Of a stretch of 64,000 nt of DNA, positions 45,767 through 54,140 are shown piece after piece. This DNA comes from Sphaerisporangium sp. TRM90804 (lineage in GTDB: Bacteria; Actinomycetota; Actinomycetes; Streptosporangiales; Streptosporangiaceae), in contig NZ_JARWAC010000021.1 of assembly GCF_029846175.1 (NCBI RefSeq), positions 62,001 through 126,000 of the forward strand, written 5' to 3'. A program made the translations under genes and the position numbers. How positions within the stretch are numbered: position 1 is the stretch's first letter; each line of letters opens with the position of its first letter. Under the pieces are notes generated by a model. That model searched no databases. It was not told the DNA's origin and worked only from the letters and a program-made list of their open reading frames with translations.

Positions 45767-47569
45767 GTGTCCGTTTCCAGCGAGAAGACCGCCCCGACGA
45801 CCCACGCCGGGCTTGTGGCCTGGGTTCGCGAGATCGCCGAGCTGACCCGTCCCGACCGCGTCGAGTGGTGCGACGGGTCCGAGGGCGAGTGGACGCGCCT
45901 CACGAACCTCCTGGTCAAGCAGGGCACCTTCACCCGGCTCACCAAGCGCCCGAACAGCTTCCACGCGGCGTCCGACCCCTCCGACGTCGCCCGCGTCGAA
46001 GACCGCACCTTCATCTGCTCCGAGGACCCCGAGGACGCCGGCCCGACCAACAACTGGATCGCCCCCGACGAGATGCGCCGCACCTTCGGCGAGCTGTTCG
46101 ACGGCTCGATGCGCGGCCGCACGATGTACGTCGTCCCGTTCTGCATGGGCCCGCTGGGCGGGGAGCTCTCCCAGCTCGGCGTCGAGATCACCGACTCGCC
46201 GTACGTCGCCGTGTCGATGCGCCTGATGACCCGCATGGGCCAGGACGCCCTGCGGCTCATCGAGGAGCGCGGCGCCTTCGTCAAGGCGGTCCACTCGGTG
46301 GGCGCCCCGCTCGCGGACGGCCAGGAGGACGTGCCCTGGCCGTGCAGCGATACCAAGTACATCAGCCACTTCCCCGAGACCCGGGAGATCTGGTCCTACG
46401 GCTCGGGCTACGGCGGCAACGCGCTGCTCGGCAAGAAGTGCTACGCGCTGCGCATCGCCAGCGTCATGGCACGCGACGAGGGCTGGCTCGCCGAGCACAT
46501 GCTGATCCTCAAGCTGACCCCGCCCGGCGGCGAGCCGCGTTACGTGGCCGCCGCCTTCCCCTCGGCCTGCGGGAAGACCAACCTGGCCATGCTGGAGCCG
46601 ACCATCCCGGGGTGGAAGGTCGAGACGGTGGGCGACGACATCGCCTGGATGCGCTTCGGCGAGGACGGGCGGCTGCGCGCGATCAACCCCGAGGCCGGCT
46701 TCTTCGGCGTGGCACCCGGCACCGGGCAGTCGACGAACGCCAACGCCGTGCGGACGCTGTGGGGCAACAGCATCTTCACCAACGTCGCGCTGACCGACGA
46801 CGGCGACGTGTGGTGGGAGGGGCTCACCGACGAGCCTCCGGCGCACCTGACCGACTGGCGGGGCCGCGACTGGACACCGGACTCGCCGGAGCCCGCCGCC
46901 CACCCCAACGCCCGGTTCACCACGCCGGCGGCCCAGTGCCCGACGATCGCGCCCGAGTGGCGCGACCCCGAGGGCGTGCCGATCTCGGCGATCCTGTTCG
47001 GCGGACGCAGGGCGACCGCCGTGCCGCTGGTCACCGAGTCGCTGAGCTGGCAGCACGGCGTCTTCCTCGGGTCGAACGTGGCCTCCGAGAAGACGGCTGC
47101 CGCCGAGGGCAGGGTCGGCGAGCTTCGTCGCGACCCGTTCGCCATGCTTCCGTTCTGCGGCTACAACATGGGCGACTACTTCGCCCACTGGATCGAGATC
47201 GGCAAGACCGGCTCGCCCGGCAGGCTGCCCCGGCTCTACTACGTCAACTGGTTCCGCAAGGACGCCTCCGGCCGGTTCCTGTGGCCGGGGTTCGGCGAGA
47301 ACAGCCGCGTGCTGAAGTGGATCGTCGAGCGCCTGGACGGCCGGGCCGAGGCCGTCGAGACGCCCATCGGCCTGGTGCCGCCGCTCGGCGCGCTCGACAC
47401 CGAGGGCCTGGACATCGCCGAGGCCGACCTCCGGACGCTGCTGTCGGTCGACCGCGACGTCTGGAAGGAGGAGGCCGCGCTGATCCCCGGGCACTTCGAC
47501 ACCTTCGGCGCGCACCTGCCCAAGGAGCTGTGGGACGAGTACACCGCCCTGGTCGACCGCCTGAACTGA
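45767..47569 (+). CDS. pckG: Phosphoenolpyruvate carboxykinase (GTP)
   Basis: 600 residues from a GTG with AAGGAG eight bases upstream. The GTP-type P-loop with active-site Cys is [27 protein letters not shown] and FFGVAPGTG carry metal and substrate ligands; [19 protein letters not shown] closes the nucleotide site. It interconverts oxaloacetate and PEP, the committing step of gluconeogenesis from the TCA cycle. Its 365-bp upstream region carries the GntR-like operators, suggesting control by a sugar-linked GntR regulator. Confidence 0.97.
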   Translation: MSVSSEKTAPTTHAGLVAWVREIAELTRPDRVEWCDGSEGEWTRLTNLLVKQGTFTRLTKRPNSFHAASDPSDVARVEDRTFICSEDPEDAGPTNNWIAPDEMRRTFGELFDGSMRGRTMYVVPFCMGPLGGELSQLGVEITDSPYVAVSMRLMTRMGQDALRLIEERGAFVKAVHSVGAPLADGQEDVPWPCSDTKYISHFPETREIWSYGSGYGGNALLGKKCYALRIASVMARDEGWLAEHMLILKLTPPGGEPRYVAAAFPSACGKTNLAMLEPTIPGWKVETVGDDIAWMRFGEDGRLRAINPEAGFFGVAPGTGQSTNANAVRTLWGNSIFTNVALTDDGDVWWEGLTDEPPAHLTDWRGRDWTPDSPEPAAHPNARFTTPAAQCPTIAPEWRDPEGVPISAILFGGRRATAVPLVTESLSWQHGVFLGSNVASEKTAAAEGRVGELRRDPFAMLPFCGYNMGDYFAHWIEIGKTGSPGRLPRLYYVNWFRKDASGRFLWPGFGENSRVLKWIVERLDGRAEAVETPIGLVPPLGALDTEGLDIAEADLRTLLSVDRDVWKEEAALIPGHFDTFGAHLPKELWDEYTALVDRLN

Positions 47570-47584
47570 CCCGGCGCGGCACCG

Positions 47585-47617
47585 GGGCCGCGCGGCGGGC
47601 GTTCCGCCGCGCGGCCC
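47585..47617 (+). terminator. Terminator hairpin of pckG
   Basis: A perfect 14-bp stem (GGGCCGCGCGGCGG / CCGCCGCGCGGCCC) with a GCGTT loop, 16 bp after the stop. Confidence 0.85.
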
Positions 47618-47759
47618 GTCCCCTCGCGTGTCCGCGAGGTGTCCGGCACGTGGCCTCCCGGGCCGGGCCAGGTGAAGCGGGAGGCGGCAGCCTGCGGGGC
47701 GCGTGATAATTGCCTGTGTCAACGCCCTTAAGCGGAAGGGCGGCGAAGGGGAGGCTCCC

Positions 47760-48521
47760 ATGGGCGTGCGCGACCTCGTGTACCGGCTGTACGAGCGCCG
47801 GCTCGGGACGAGGCTGTCCGCCGACCAGATTCCCAGGCACGTGGGCGTCATCGTCGACGGAAACCGCCGCTGGGCGCGGGCCATGGGCCATCGCGACGTG
47901 CGTCACGGGCACCAGAAGGGCGCGGACAAGATCTCCGAGCTGCTCGAATGGTGCCGCGAGGCCGGTGTGGAGATCGTCACGGTCTGGCTGCTGTCCAGCG
48001 ACAACCTCACGCGGCCGAAGGAAGAGCTCGACCCCCTGATGGAGATCATCGAGGACACCGTCCAGGGGCTGGTGGCCGGAGGATGGCACGTCAACACCAT
48101 GGGCGCTCTGGACCTTTTGCCGGATCGGACGGCAAGAATCCTCAAAGATGCGAAAGAAGGGACATCACGGCGTCCTGGGCTGATTGTGAACGTTGCAGTT
48201 GGGTATGGAGGAAGGCGTGAGATCGCTGATGCGGTGCGCTCTCTCCTCCAGGAGCACGCCAGCACGGGCGCGAGCATCGAGGAACTCGTCGAGGTCCTCG
48301 ATGTCGAGCACATCGCGGAGCATCTCTACACGCGCGGCCTCCCCGACCCGGATCTTCTCATCCGCACTTCGGGAGAGCAGCGACTCTCCGGATTCCTGCT
48401 CTGGCAGAGCGCACACTCGGAGTTCTACTTCTGCGAGGCCTACTGGCCTGACTTCCGCAGGGTCGACTTCCTGCGTGCGCTTCGCTCCTACGCCGCGCGG
48501 CACCGACGGTACGGCAGCTGA
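47760..48521 (+). CDS. uppS: Isoprenyl transferase (cis-prenyltransferase, UppS family)
   Basis: 253 residues from the ATG at 47760 with GGGGAGG upstream. The catalytic Asp is in GVIVDGNRRWARAMGH (D33); HQKGADKISELLEWC and LLIRTSGEQRLSGFLLWQ are the substrate and metal blocks; EFYFCEAYWPDFR closes the fold. It condenses isopentenyl diphosphate on an allylic primer to make short (Z-farnesyl) or long polyprenyl diphosphates for cell-wall lipid carriers. Product length cannot be read from sequence. It precedes PhoH2, as in several actinobacteria. Confidence 0.93.
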   Translation: MGVRDLVYRLYERRLGTRLSADQIPRHVGVIVDGNRRWARAMGHRDVRHGHQKGADKISELLEWCREAGVEIVTVWLLSSDNLTRPKEELDPLMEIIEDTVQGLVAGGWHVNTMGALDLLPDRTARILKDAKEGTSRRPGLIVNVAVGYGGRREIADAVRSLLQEHASTGASIEELVEVLDVEHIAEHLYTRGLPDPDLLIRTSGEQRLSGFLLWQSAHSEFYFCEAYWPDFRRVDFLRALRSYAARHRRYGS

Positions 48522-48766
48522 AACACCACGTGAACACCCCTACATGGCCATGATTGGTCTGTTGGGGAGGGGGAATTCACGACGTACCGTTAGCAGTAGG
48601 CAGTCCATACGGCCTACTTCGGGAGAGGGTCCGCCCTTGCGTCGCACGCGTGCGAGGAGGGCCGGTCTCCGGCACCGCCTCGCGCGAGCGTGGCCGAGTG
48701 CCGGGCCCGGTCCGTTCACCACCTCATATGGCAGGGCGCTTACTCCTGGCGCCCGGGGGAGAACGC

Positions 48767-50104
48767 GTGGCAGTGTCCTCGAGCAACCCGTCCACAACTT
48801 CGCGTAGTGACACGCCGTCCAGGCGTACCTACGTCGTGGACACCTCTGTACTCCTGGCCGACCCTGCGGCGATGAATCGCTTCGCCGAGCACGAAGTGGT
48901 TCTGCCGATCGTCGTCATCACCGAGCTGGAGGCCAAGCGGCACCATCCTGAGCTGGGTTACTTCGCCCGCAAGGCGCTGCGCTTCCTCGACGACCTGCGG
49001 GTGGAGCACGGCAGGCTGGACGAGCCCATGCCGATCGGCGAGGGCGGCACCATCAGAGTGGAGCTCAACCACAGCGACCCCGCGATCCTGCCCGCCGGCT
49101 TCCGGCTGGGCGACAACGACACCCGTATCCTCACCGTGGCGCGGTCGCTCGCGGCCGAGGGCTTCGACGTCGTGCTGGTCTCCAAGGACCTGCCGATGCG
49201 GGTCAAGGCCGCCTCGATCGGCCTCACGGCCGAGGAGTACCGCGCCGACCTGGTGGTCGAGTCCGGCTGGACGGGCATGGCCGAGCTGCAGGTGACCACC
49301 GAGGACGTCGAGAAGCTCTTCGAGAACGGCTCCTGCGACCTTGAGGAGGCCAGGGAACTCCCCACGCACACCGGCCTGCGGCTGCTGTCCAGCCGCGGCT
49401 CGGCGCTCGGGCGGGTGCTGCCCGACAAGTCCGTGCGGCTCGTGCGGGGCGACCGCGAGGTCTTCGGCCTGCACGGACGCTCGGCCGAGCAGCGCATCGC
49501 CCTCGAACTGCTCATGGACCCCGAGGTCGGCATCGTGTCGCTGGGCGGCCGGGCCGGCACCGGCAAGTCGGCACTGGCGCTCTGCGCAGGCCTGGAGGCC
49601 GTCCTGGAGCGCCGCCAGCACCGCAAGGTGGTCGTCTTCCGGCCGCTGTACGCGGTGGGCGGGCAGGATCTCGGCTACCTGCCGGGGTCGGAGAACGAGA
49701 AGATGGGCCCCTGGGCGCAGGCGGTGTACGACACGCTCGGCGCCGTCACCACGCCCGAGGTCATCGAGGAGGTCCTCGACCGCGGCATGCTGGAGGTCCT
49801 GCCGCTCACGCACATCCGCGGCCGCTCGCTGCACGACGCCTTCGTCATCGTGGACGAGGCCCAGTCGCTGGAGCGCGGCGTGCTGCTCACCGTGCTGTCG
49901 CGCATCGGCGCCAACTCCCGCGTCGTGCTCACCCACGACATCGCCCAGCGCGACAACCTGCGGGTGGGACGCCACGACGGCGTGGTGGCGGTGGTCGAGA
50001 AGCTCAAGGGGCACCCGCTGTTCGCCCACGTCACGCTCACCCGCTCCGAGCGCTCGCCGATCGCCGCCCTGGTGACCGAGATGCTGGAGGACATCACGGT
50101 CTGA
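48767..50104 (+). CDS. phoH2: PhoH2-type protein: PIN ribonuclease fused to PhoH ATPase
   Basis: 445 residues from a GTG with GGGGGAG upstream; the frame from 48554 is too long. Residues 20-160 are a PIN domain with acidic residues in [11 protein letters not shown] (D25), [20 protein letters not shown] and [11 protein letters not shown]. Residues about 240-445 are PhoH with Walker [13 protein letters not shown] and Walker [11 protein letters not shown]. PhoH2 proteins act as sequence-specific RNA helicase-nucleases in RNA turnover. The two-domain plan is intact. The 245-bp upstream gap shows no gene. Confidence 0.92.
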   Translation: MAVSSSNPSTTSRSDTPSRRTYVVDTSVLLADPAAMNRFAEHEVVLPIVVITELEAKRHHPELGYFARKALRFLDDLRVEHGRLDEPMPIGEGGTIRVELNHSDPAILPAGFRLGDNDTRILTVARSLAAEGFDVVLVSKDLPMRVKAASIGLTAEEYRADLVVESGWTGMAELQVTTEDVEKLFENGSCDLEEARELPTHTGLRLLSSRGSALGRVLPDKSVRLVRGDREVFGLHGRSAEQRIALELLMDPEVGIVSLGGRAGTGKSALALCAGLEAVLERRQHRKVVVFRPLYAVGGQDLGYLPGSENEKMGPWAQAVYDTLGAVTTPEVIEEVLDRGMLEVLPLTHIRGRSLHDAFVIVDEAQSLERGVLLTVLSRIGANSRVVLTHDIAQRDNLRVGRHDGVVAVVEKLKGHPLFAHVTLTRSERSPIAALVTEMLEDITV

Positions 50105-50171
50105 TCGGCGCCCGTCCGTGCCGCCGGCGACCTCGCGTCCCGGCGGCCACGGCGGTTCCCGGCGGTTCTCC

Positions 50172-50263
50172 GGAGGTCGGGGCGGACGGCGGTTCCCGGA
50201 GGTCCCGGCGGTCCTCCGGGGTTACGGCGGTCCCGGGAGGTCGGGGCGGACGGCGGTTGCCGG
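50172..50263. repeat. 28-bp direct repeat, 64-bp period, between convergent genes
   Basis: GGAGGTCGGGGCGGACGGCG plus TTCCCGG occurs at 50172-50199 and, with one change, at 50236-50263. Further CCCGGCGGT units fill 50105-50285. It may serve as terminator or be a small expanding repeat. Confidence 0.65.
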
Positions 50264-50285
50264 CGGCTCCCGGCGGTCACGGCGG

Positions 50286-50867
50286 TCACGGCGGGAGGTT
50301 GACGTTCGGGGCGGCCAGGTCGTGGTACTCGCGGCAGGTGTGCTCGCCCAGCGCCACGGGGCCCTCCGGCGTCGTCAGGGTGACCTTCACGGCCCAGATG
50401 TCCTCGCGCAGCCGCGCGGTGCAGGTGATCTGGGCCATCGCCGTCCTGCCGAGCGGGCCGGGGCCGTTCACGATCACGTGCAGCCGCAGGCCCACCGGGT
50501 TCTCCGGGTCGTTGCGAACCCCGCCCTCCACCCCGTACCGGCCGACGGGGCTCTGCTCCAGCCGGAAGCCCTCCAGGGCCGTCCCCCGGGTGGTCCCCGG
50601 GCGCGCGGTCACCGCGAACAGGGCCTTCATGACGTCCTGCGCGTCGCCGGAGATGGCGGCGACGTTCTCGGGCGCAAGGCGGCCCTCCCGCAGCACGTAG
50701 ACGGTCGCCACGGCCGCCCGGGGGCTGATCACCGGCGCGGGCCCGGCGTCCTCCGCGTCCGTGCCGTCGACCCCGCACCCCGCGGCCAGGGCGAGCGCCA
50801 GCAGCGGCGCCAGGAGCCGCGCGACCCCGCGCGTGCCCGTGCCGCGCGTCCGGAGGCGGCGGCTCAT
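50286..50867 (-). CDS. Predicted lipoprotein (GerMN-like), third gene of a two-component operon
   Basis: 193 residues from the ATG at 50867 that overlaps the kinase stop. Signal peptide with lipobox ALAAGC at about residue 31 (LLAPLLALALAAGC). The mature part has VATVYVLREGRLAPENVAAI, ALEGFRLEQ and a C-terminal ITCTARLREDIWAVKV...EHTCREYH, with a probable disulfide. The VYxLREGRL opening recalls GerMN domains. Lipoproteins coupled to a sensor kinase often modulate it, as CseA and AfsQ3 do in Streptomyces; the comparison is inference. Confidence 0.75.
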   Translation of the reverse strand: MSRRLRTRGTGTRGVARLLAPLLALALAAGCGVDGTDAEDAGPAPVISPRAAVATVYVLREGRLAPENVAAISGDAQDVMKALFAVTARPGTTRGTALEGFRLEQSPVGRYGVEGGVRNDPENPVGLRLHVIVNGPGPLGRTAMAQITCTARLREDIWAVKVTLTTPEGPVALGEHTCREYHDLAAPNVNLPP

Positions 50868-52303
50868 GTGCGCGGGATCCACAGGGTGAACCGGGTGCCG
50901 GGCTCGCACAGCTCGACCTCGATGGTGCCGCCGTGCAGCTCGGCGTTGGCCTTGGCGATGGCCAGGCCGAGCCCGCTTCCCTCGCTGCGCGCACGCCCCG
51001 CGCCGACCTTGTAGAAGCGGTCGAACACCCGCGCCAGCGCCTCCGGCGGGATGCCGCCGCCGTGGTCGCGGACCCGCACCTCCAGGCCGCCGCGCCGCGC
51101 GCGTGCCGCCACGGTGACCGGCGGGGCGCCGTGGTGCAGGGCGTTGCCGACGAGGTTGGCCACGATCACGTCGAAGCGCCGCCGGTCGAGCGAGAACGAC
51201 AGGCCGGCGGGCACGTCGATGCTCGCGCGGCCCGTCCAGGCGCGGATCTCCAGGCAGTCGGCGAGGGCCACGCCGACCTCGACGTTCTCCCTGTTCAGCA
51301 CGGCGGCGCCCGAGTCGAGCCTGCTGACCTCGATCAGGTGGTCGACCAGCACCCGCAGCCGGTCGATCTCGCGGACCACCAGCTCGACGGCCTTGCCGGA
51401 GTCGGGCGGGAGGCGCTCGACCTCCTCGGTCAGCATGTCGGTCACCGCGGTCATGGCGGTGAGCGGGGTGCGCAGCTCGTGCGAGACGTCGGCCACGAAC
51501 CGGCGGGACATGGCCTCCAGCGCCCGCAGGTCCGAGACCGTCTTCTCCAGGGCCGAGGCGGTGTCGTTGAAGGTGGCGGTCAGCGCGGCCAGCTCGTCGC
51601 GCCCGCTGACGGGCAGGCGGGTGTCCAGCTTGCCGGCGCCGAGCGCCCGGGCGGCGTCGCCGAGTCTGCGCACCGGCAGCAGGACGCTTCTCGCGGACAC
51701 CAGCGCGACGGTGAGGGCCACCCCCAGCGTGATGCCGCCCGCCTGGGCGAGCGCGACGCGCAGCCGCGCGAGCACGCCGTCCTCCTCCCGGAGGGAGACG
51801 AAGACGAAGACCGTCATGCCGGTCGGGCGCACCCCGCCCCACCTGCCGGCCCGGTTGACCTGCGTGCCGATCACCAGCCACGGCTGGTCCCCGATGATCA
51901 GCCGCTGGCGGACCATGCCGGTGGAGGACTGCCTGCGCAGCTCCTCCGGCACGTCGGCGAGCCGGAACCGCGCTCCCGGGCTGAGGCGGACGCGGGACCC
52001 GTACTCCAGCACCACCTGCCGGTCGGGGGCGCTCAGCGACTCGGCGAGGTCGGTCAGGTCGCTCTCGGAGATCACCGAGTCCTGCGGCCACAGCAGGTCG
52101 CCGGTGCCGATCGGCAGGGAGACGCGCTGCAGCACGTCCCGGACGTCGGCGACGGCGCCGGTCTGGGCCCGGTCGAGCAGCGCCTTGCGCACGAGCTGGT
52201 AGCCGATGCCCGCGACCAGGACGGAGGCGGTGACGGCGACGAGGACGAAGGTGACCACCAGCCGGCCGCGCAGCCCGGTGGGGTGCCGGCGGCCGAGCTT
52301 CAC
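50864..52303 (-). CDS. Sensor histidine kinase (HAMP, HisKA, HATPase)
   Basis: 479 residues. Two membrane helices (about 15-36 and 184-205) bracket a 145-residue extracytoplasmic sensor. A HAMP domain (ARSVLLPVRRLGDAARALGA) follows, then HisKA with the phosphorylated His in FVADVSHELRTPLTAM (near 275), N-box VIVANLVGNALHHG and G-box DHGGGIPPEALARVFDRFYK. It overlaps both its response regulator (upstream) and the lipoprotein (downstream) by ATGA, so all three are translationally coupled. Confidence 0.93.
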   Translation of the reverse strand: MKLGRRHPTGLRGRLVVTFVLVAVTASVLVAGIGYQLVRKALLDRAQTGAVADVRDVLQRVSLPIGTGDLLWPQDSVISESDLTDLAESLSAPDRQVVLEYGSRVRLSPGARFRLADVPEELRRQSSTGMVRQRLIIGDQPWLVIGTQVNRAGRWGGVRPTGMTVFVFVSLREEDGVLARLRVALAQAGGITLGVALTVALVSARSVLLPVRRLGDAARALGAGKLDTRLPVSGRDELAALTATFNDTASALEKTVSDLRALEAMSRRFVADVSHELRTPLTAMTAVTDMLTEEVERLPPDSGKAVELVVREIDRLRVLVDHLIEVSRLDSGAAVLNRENVEVGVALADCLEIRAWTGRASIDVPAGLSFSLDRRRFDVIVANLVGNALHHGAPPVTVAARARRGGLEVRVRDHGGGIPPEALARVFDRFYKVGAGRARSEGSGLGLAIAKANAELHGGTIEVELCEPGTRFTLWIPRT

Positions 52304-52983
52304 GGTGGGCTGAAGCGGTAGCCGAAGCCGCGCACGGTGTGGATGAACACCGGCTCGGCGGGGACCGGCTCGATCTTCGCGCGGATCCGCTGCACGCAGG
52401 CGTCGACCAGGCGCGAGTCGGCCACGTGGTTGTGGTCCCAGACCGCGCGCAGCAGGTAGCGCCGGTTGAGCACCTGGCCCGGGTGGCGAACCAGCTCCAG
52501 CAGCAGCCGCAGCTCGGTGGGCGTGAGGTGGATCTCCTTGGAGGCGAGGGTGACCTTCAGCGCGCCCCGGTCGATCACCAGCTCACCGAAGGTGATCTTG
52601 TCGGAGGACGCCGACTCCAGCCGGCGCAGGACGGCCCGGATGCGGGCGTCCAGCACCCGGGGCTCCACCGGCTTGACCACGTAGTCGTCCGCGCCGGCCT
52701 CCAGGCCGACCACGATGTCGAGGTCGTCGCCGCGCGCCGTGAGCAGGATGACCGGCAGCGAGTCGAGCCTGCGGATGCGCCGGCACACCTCCACGCCGTC
52801 GATGCCCGGCAGCATGACGTCGAGCACGACGATCTCGGGGCGGCGGGCGCGCACGTGGTCGAGGGCCTCCTCACCGGTCGCGTACGAGGTCACGGAGTGG
52901 CCCTGGCGCGTGAGGGCCAGCTCAAGGCCCGTTCTGACGGAGGGATCGTCTTCGACGAGGAGGATGCCTGCCACCTCCCGCAT
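52300..52983 (-). CDS. OmpR/PhoB-family response regulator
   Basis: 227 residues. Receiver with EDD acidic pocket, D55 in VLDVMLPG, Thr in LLTARGD and Lys in YVVKPVEP. The C-terminal winged helix (about 130-225) has LTPTELRLLLELVRHPGQVL and HTVRGFGYRF. The ATG has AGGA four bases upstream. First gene of the regulator-kinase-lipoprotein operon. A perfect CRP-type site lies 130 bp upstream in the region shared with the divergent lytic transglycosylase. Confidence 0.93.
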   Translation of the reverse strand: MREVAGILLVEDDPSVRTGLELALTRQGHSVTSYATGEEALDHVRARRPEIVVLDVMLPGIDGVEVCRRIRRLDSLPVILLTARGDDLDIVVGLEAGADDYVVKPVEPRVLDARIRAVLRRLESASSDKITFGELVIDRGALKVTLASKEIHLTPTELRLLLELVRHPGQVLNRRYLLRAVWDHNHVADSRLVDACVQRIRAKIEPVPAEPVFIHTVRGFGYRFSPP

Positions 52984-53112
52984 TATTCCTGCACATCTGC
53001 ATGCCTTCTATGTCATGAAATCGTGACTCGCGAGCCATGGAACCTCCATGGGCACGCCCCACGCTGAGATGGTCCCTCCGGTGCGGGGGCCCGGAGGGCA
53101 CCAAGAACACCG

Positions 53113-53132
53113 GGTGTGATGAAAATCACACC
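53113..53132. promoter_or_regulatory. Perfect CRP/GlxR-type binding site
   Basis: GGTGTGAT and ATCACACC flank GAAA, giving the full TGTGA-N6-TCACA consensus with extended arms. It sits between two divergent genes, about 107 bp before the transglycosylase GTG and 130 bp before the response-regulator ATG. Confidence 0.75.
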
Positions 53133-53238
53133 AATCGGAAAAACCCCACGTTACCGGGCGGTCGGGTCATAGCAAAGTCAACAAACTTCCACGTTCCGGT
53201 TGCGAACCACCCCCCAGGTAAGGGCAAGCTCATAGGCC

Positions 53239-53982
53239 GTGAGCACAGGCCAGCAGGTACGGGACAGGCGAGGTAAGCGGGACGACGGCCCCCCGCCGCC
53301 CCCACGCGGCCGCGGCCGCCCGCCCCGACAGGGCTCGTTCATGACCCCGAAGCGCATGACGATCACCGGGCTGTCCGTCGCCCTGGTCGCGGCGTCGGGG
53401 TTCTACGTCGTCAGGACGGCCCAGGAGAACGAGGCGGCCAGGAAGGTCGCCGAGGCCGAGGCCATGACGCTTCCCGACCTCGCCCGCATGCTCGACAACC
53501 CCTTCGCGCCCGACCCCGAGACCGACGCACTCAAGGCCGCGGCGGCCCAGGCCCAGCGGGCGCAGGCCATCAAGGACGCACGCAACGGCGTCCCCGCCTT
53601 CAAGCGCGTGAAGATCGTCAAGAAGGCCCCGGCGGGCGGCGGCTTCGCTCCCGCCGACTTCCCGCCCGGCTCGCGTCCCAACCCCGGCAGCAACAAGGCC
53701 CTCGGCCAGGAGATGGCCGCCGCCCGCGGCTGGGCCGGCGAGTGGGGCTGCCTGGAGAAGCTCTGGGACAAGGAGAGCAACTGGAACGAGCGGGCGATGA
53801 ACCGCAGCAGCGGCGCGTACGGCATCCCGCAGTCCCTGCCCGGGCACAAGATGGCGAGCGCCGGCAGCGACTGGCAGGTCAACCCGGCGACCCAGATCAA
53901 GTGGGGCCTCGGTTACATCGCCGCCCGCTACAAGTCGCCCTGCGGCGCCTGGGCCCACTCCCAGCGGGTGGGCTGGTACTGA
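53239..53982 (+). CDS. Lytic-transglycosylase-like exported protein
   Basis: 247 residues from GTG; an ATG at 53341 is an alternative. A Pro/Arg/Gly-rich cytoplasmic start precedes one helix (MTITGLSVALVAASGFYVV), then a charged helix. The C-terminal 90 residues are an SLT-type fold: GCLEKLWDKESNWNERAMN with the catalytic Glu in KES, SSGAYGIPQSLPGHKM and WGLGYIAARYKSPCGAW. It should cut glycan strands of peptidoglycan. This compact form is common in actinomycetes. The upstream CRP site resembles the cAMP control reported for rpfA in mycobacteria. Confidence 0.85.
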   Translation: MSTGQQVRDRRGKRDDGPPPPPRGRGRPPRQGSFMTPKRMTITGLSVALVAASGFYVVRTAQENEAARKVAEAEAMTLPDLARMLDNPFAPDPETDALKAAAAQAQRAQAIKDARNGVPAFKRVKIVKKAPAGGGFAPADFPPGSRPNPGSNKALGQEMAAARGWAGEWGCLEKLWDKESNWNERAMNRSSGAYGIPQSLPGHKMASAGSDWQVNPATQIKWGLGYIAARYKSPCGAWAHSQRVGWY

Positions 53983-54140
53983 TCCCGATCCCGCGCACCT
54001 GACCCCCGCCCACTGACCCCGCACAGGCGCGCGGCCGCCGCTCCTCCCGATTCCGAGCAGCGTGAACTCTTAGTCAGGGTTCTTTGACGTTTCGGCAAGC
54101 CTGACGGCCTTTCGCCGGGCTCCGTCGCACGCTGACCCCC

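Noticed and set aside
48522-48766. Riboswitch or small RNA ahead of phoH2
   Set aside because: Some pairing is possible but no known consensus fits and the fold is not compelling by eye.
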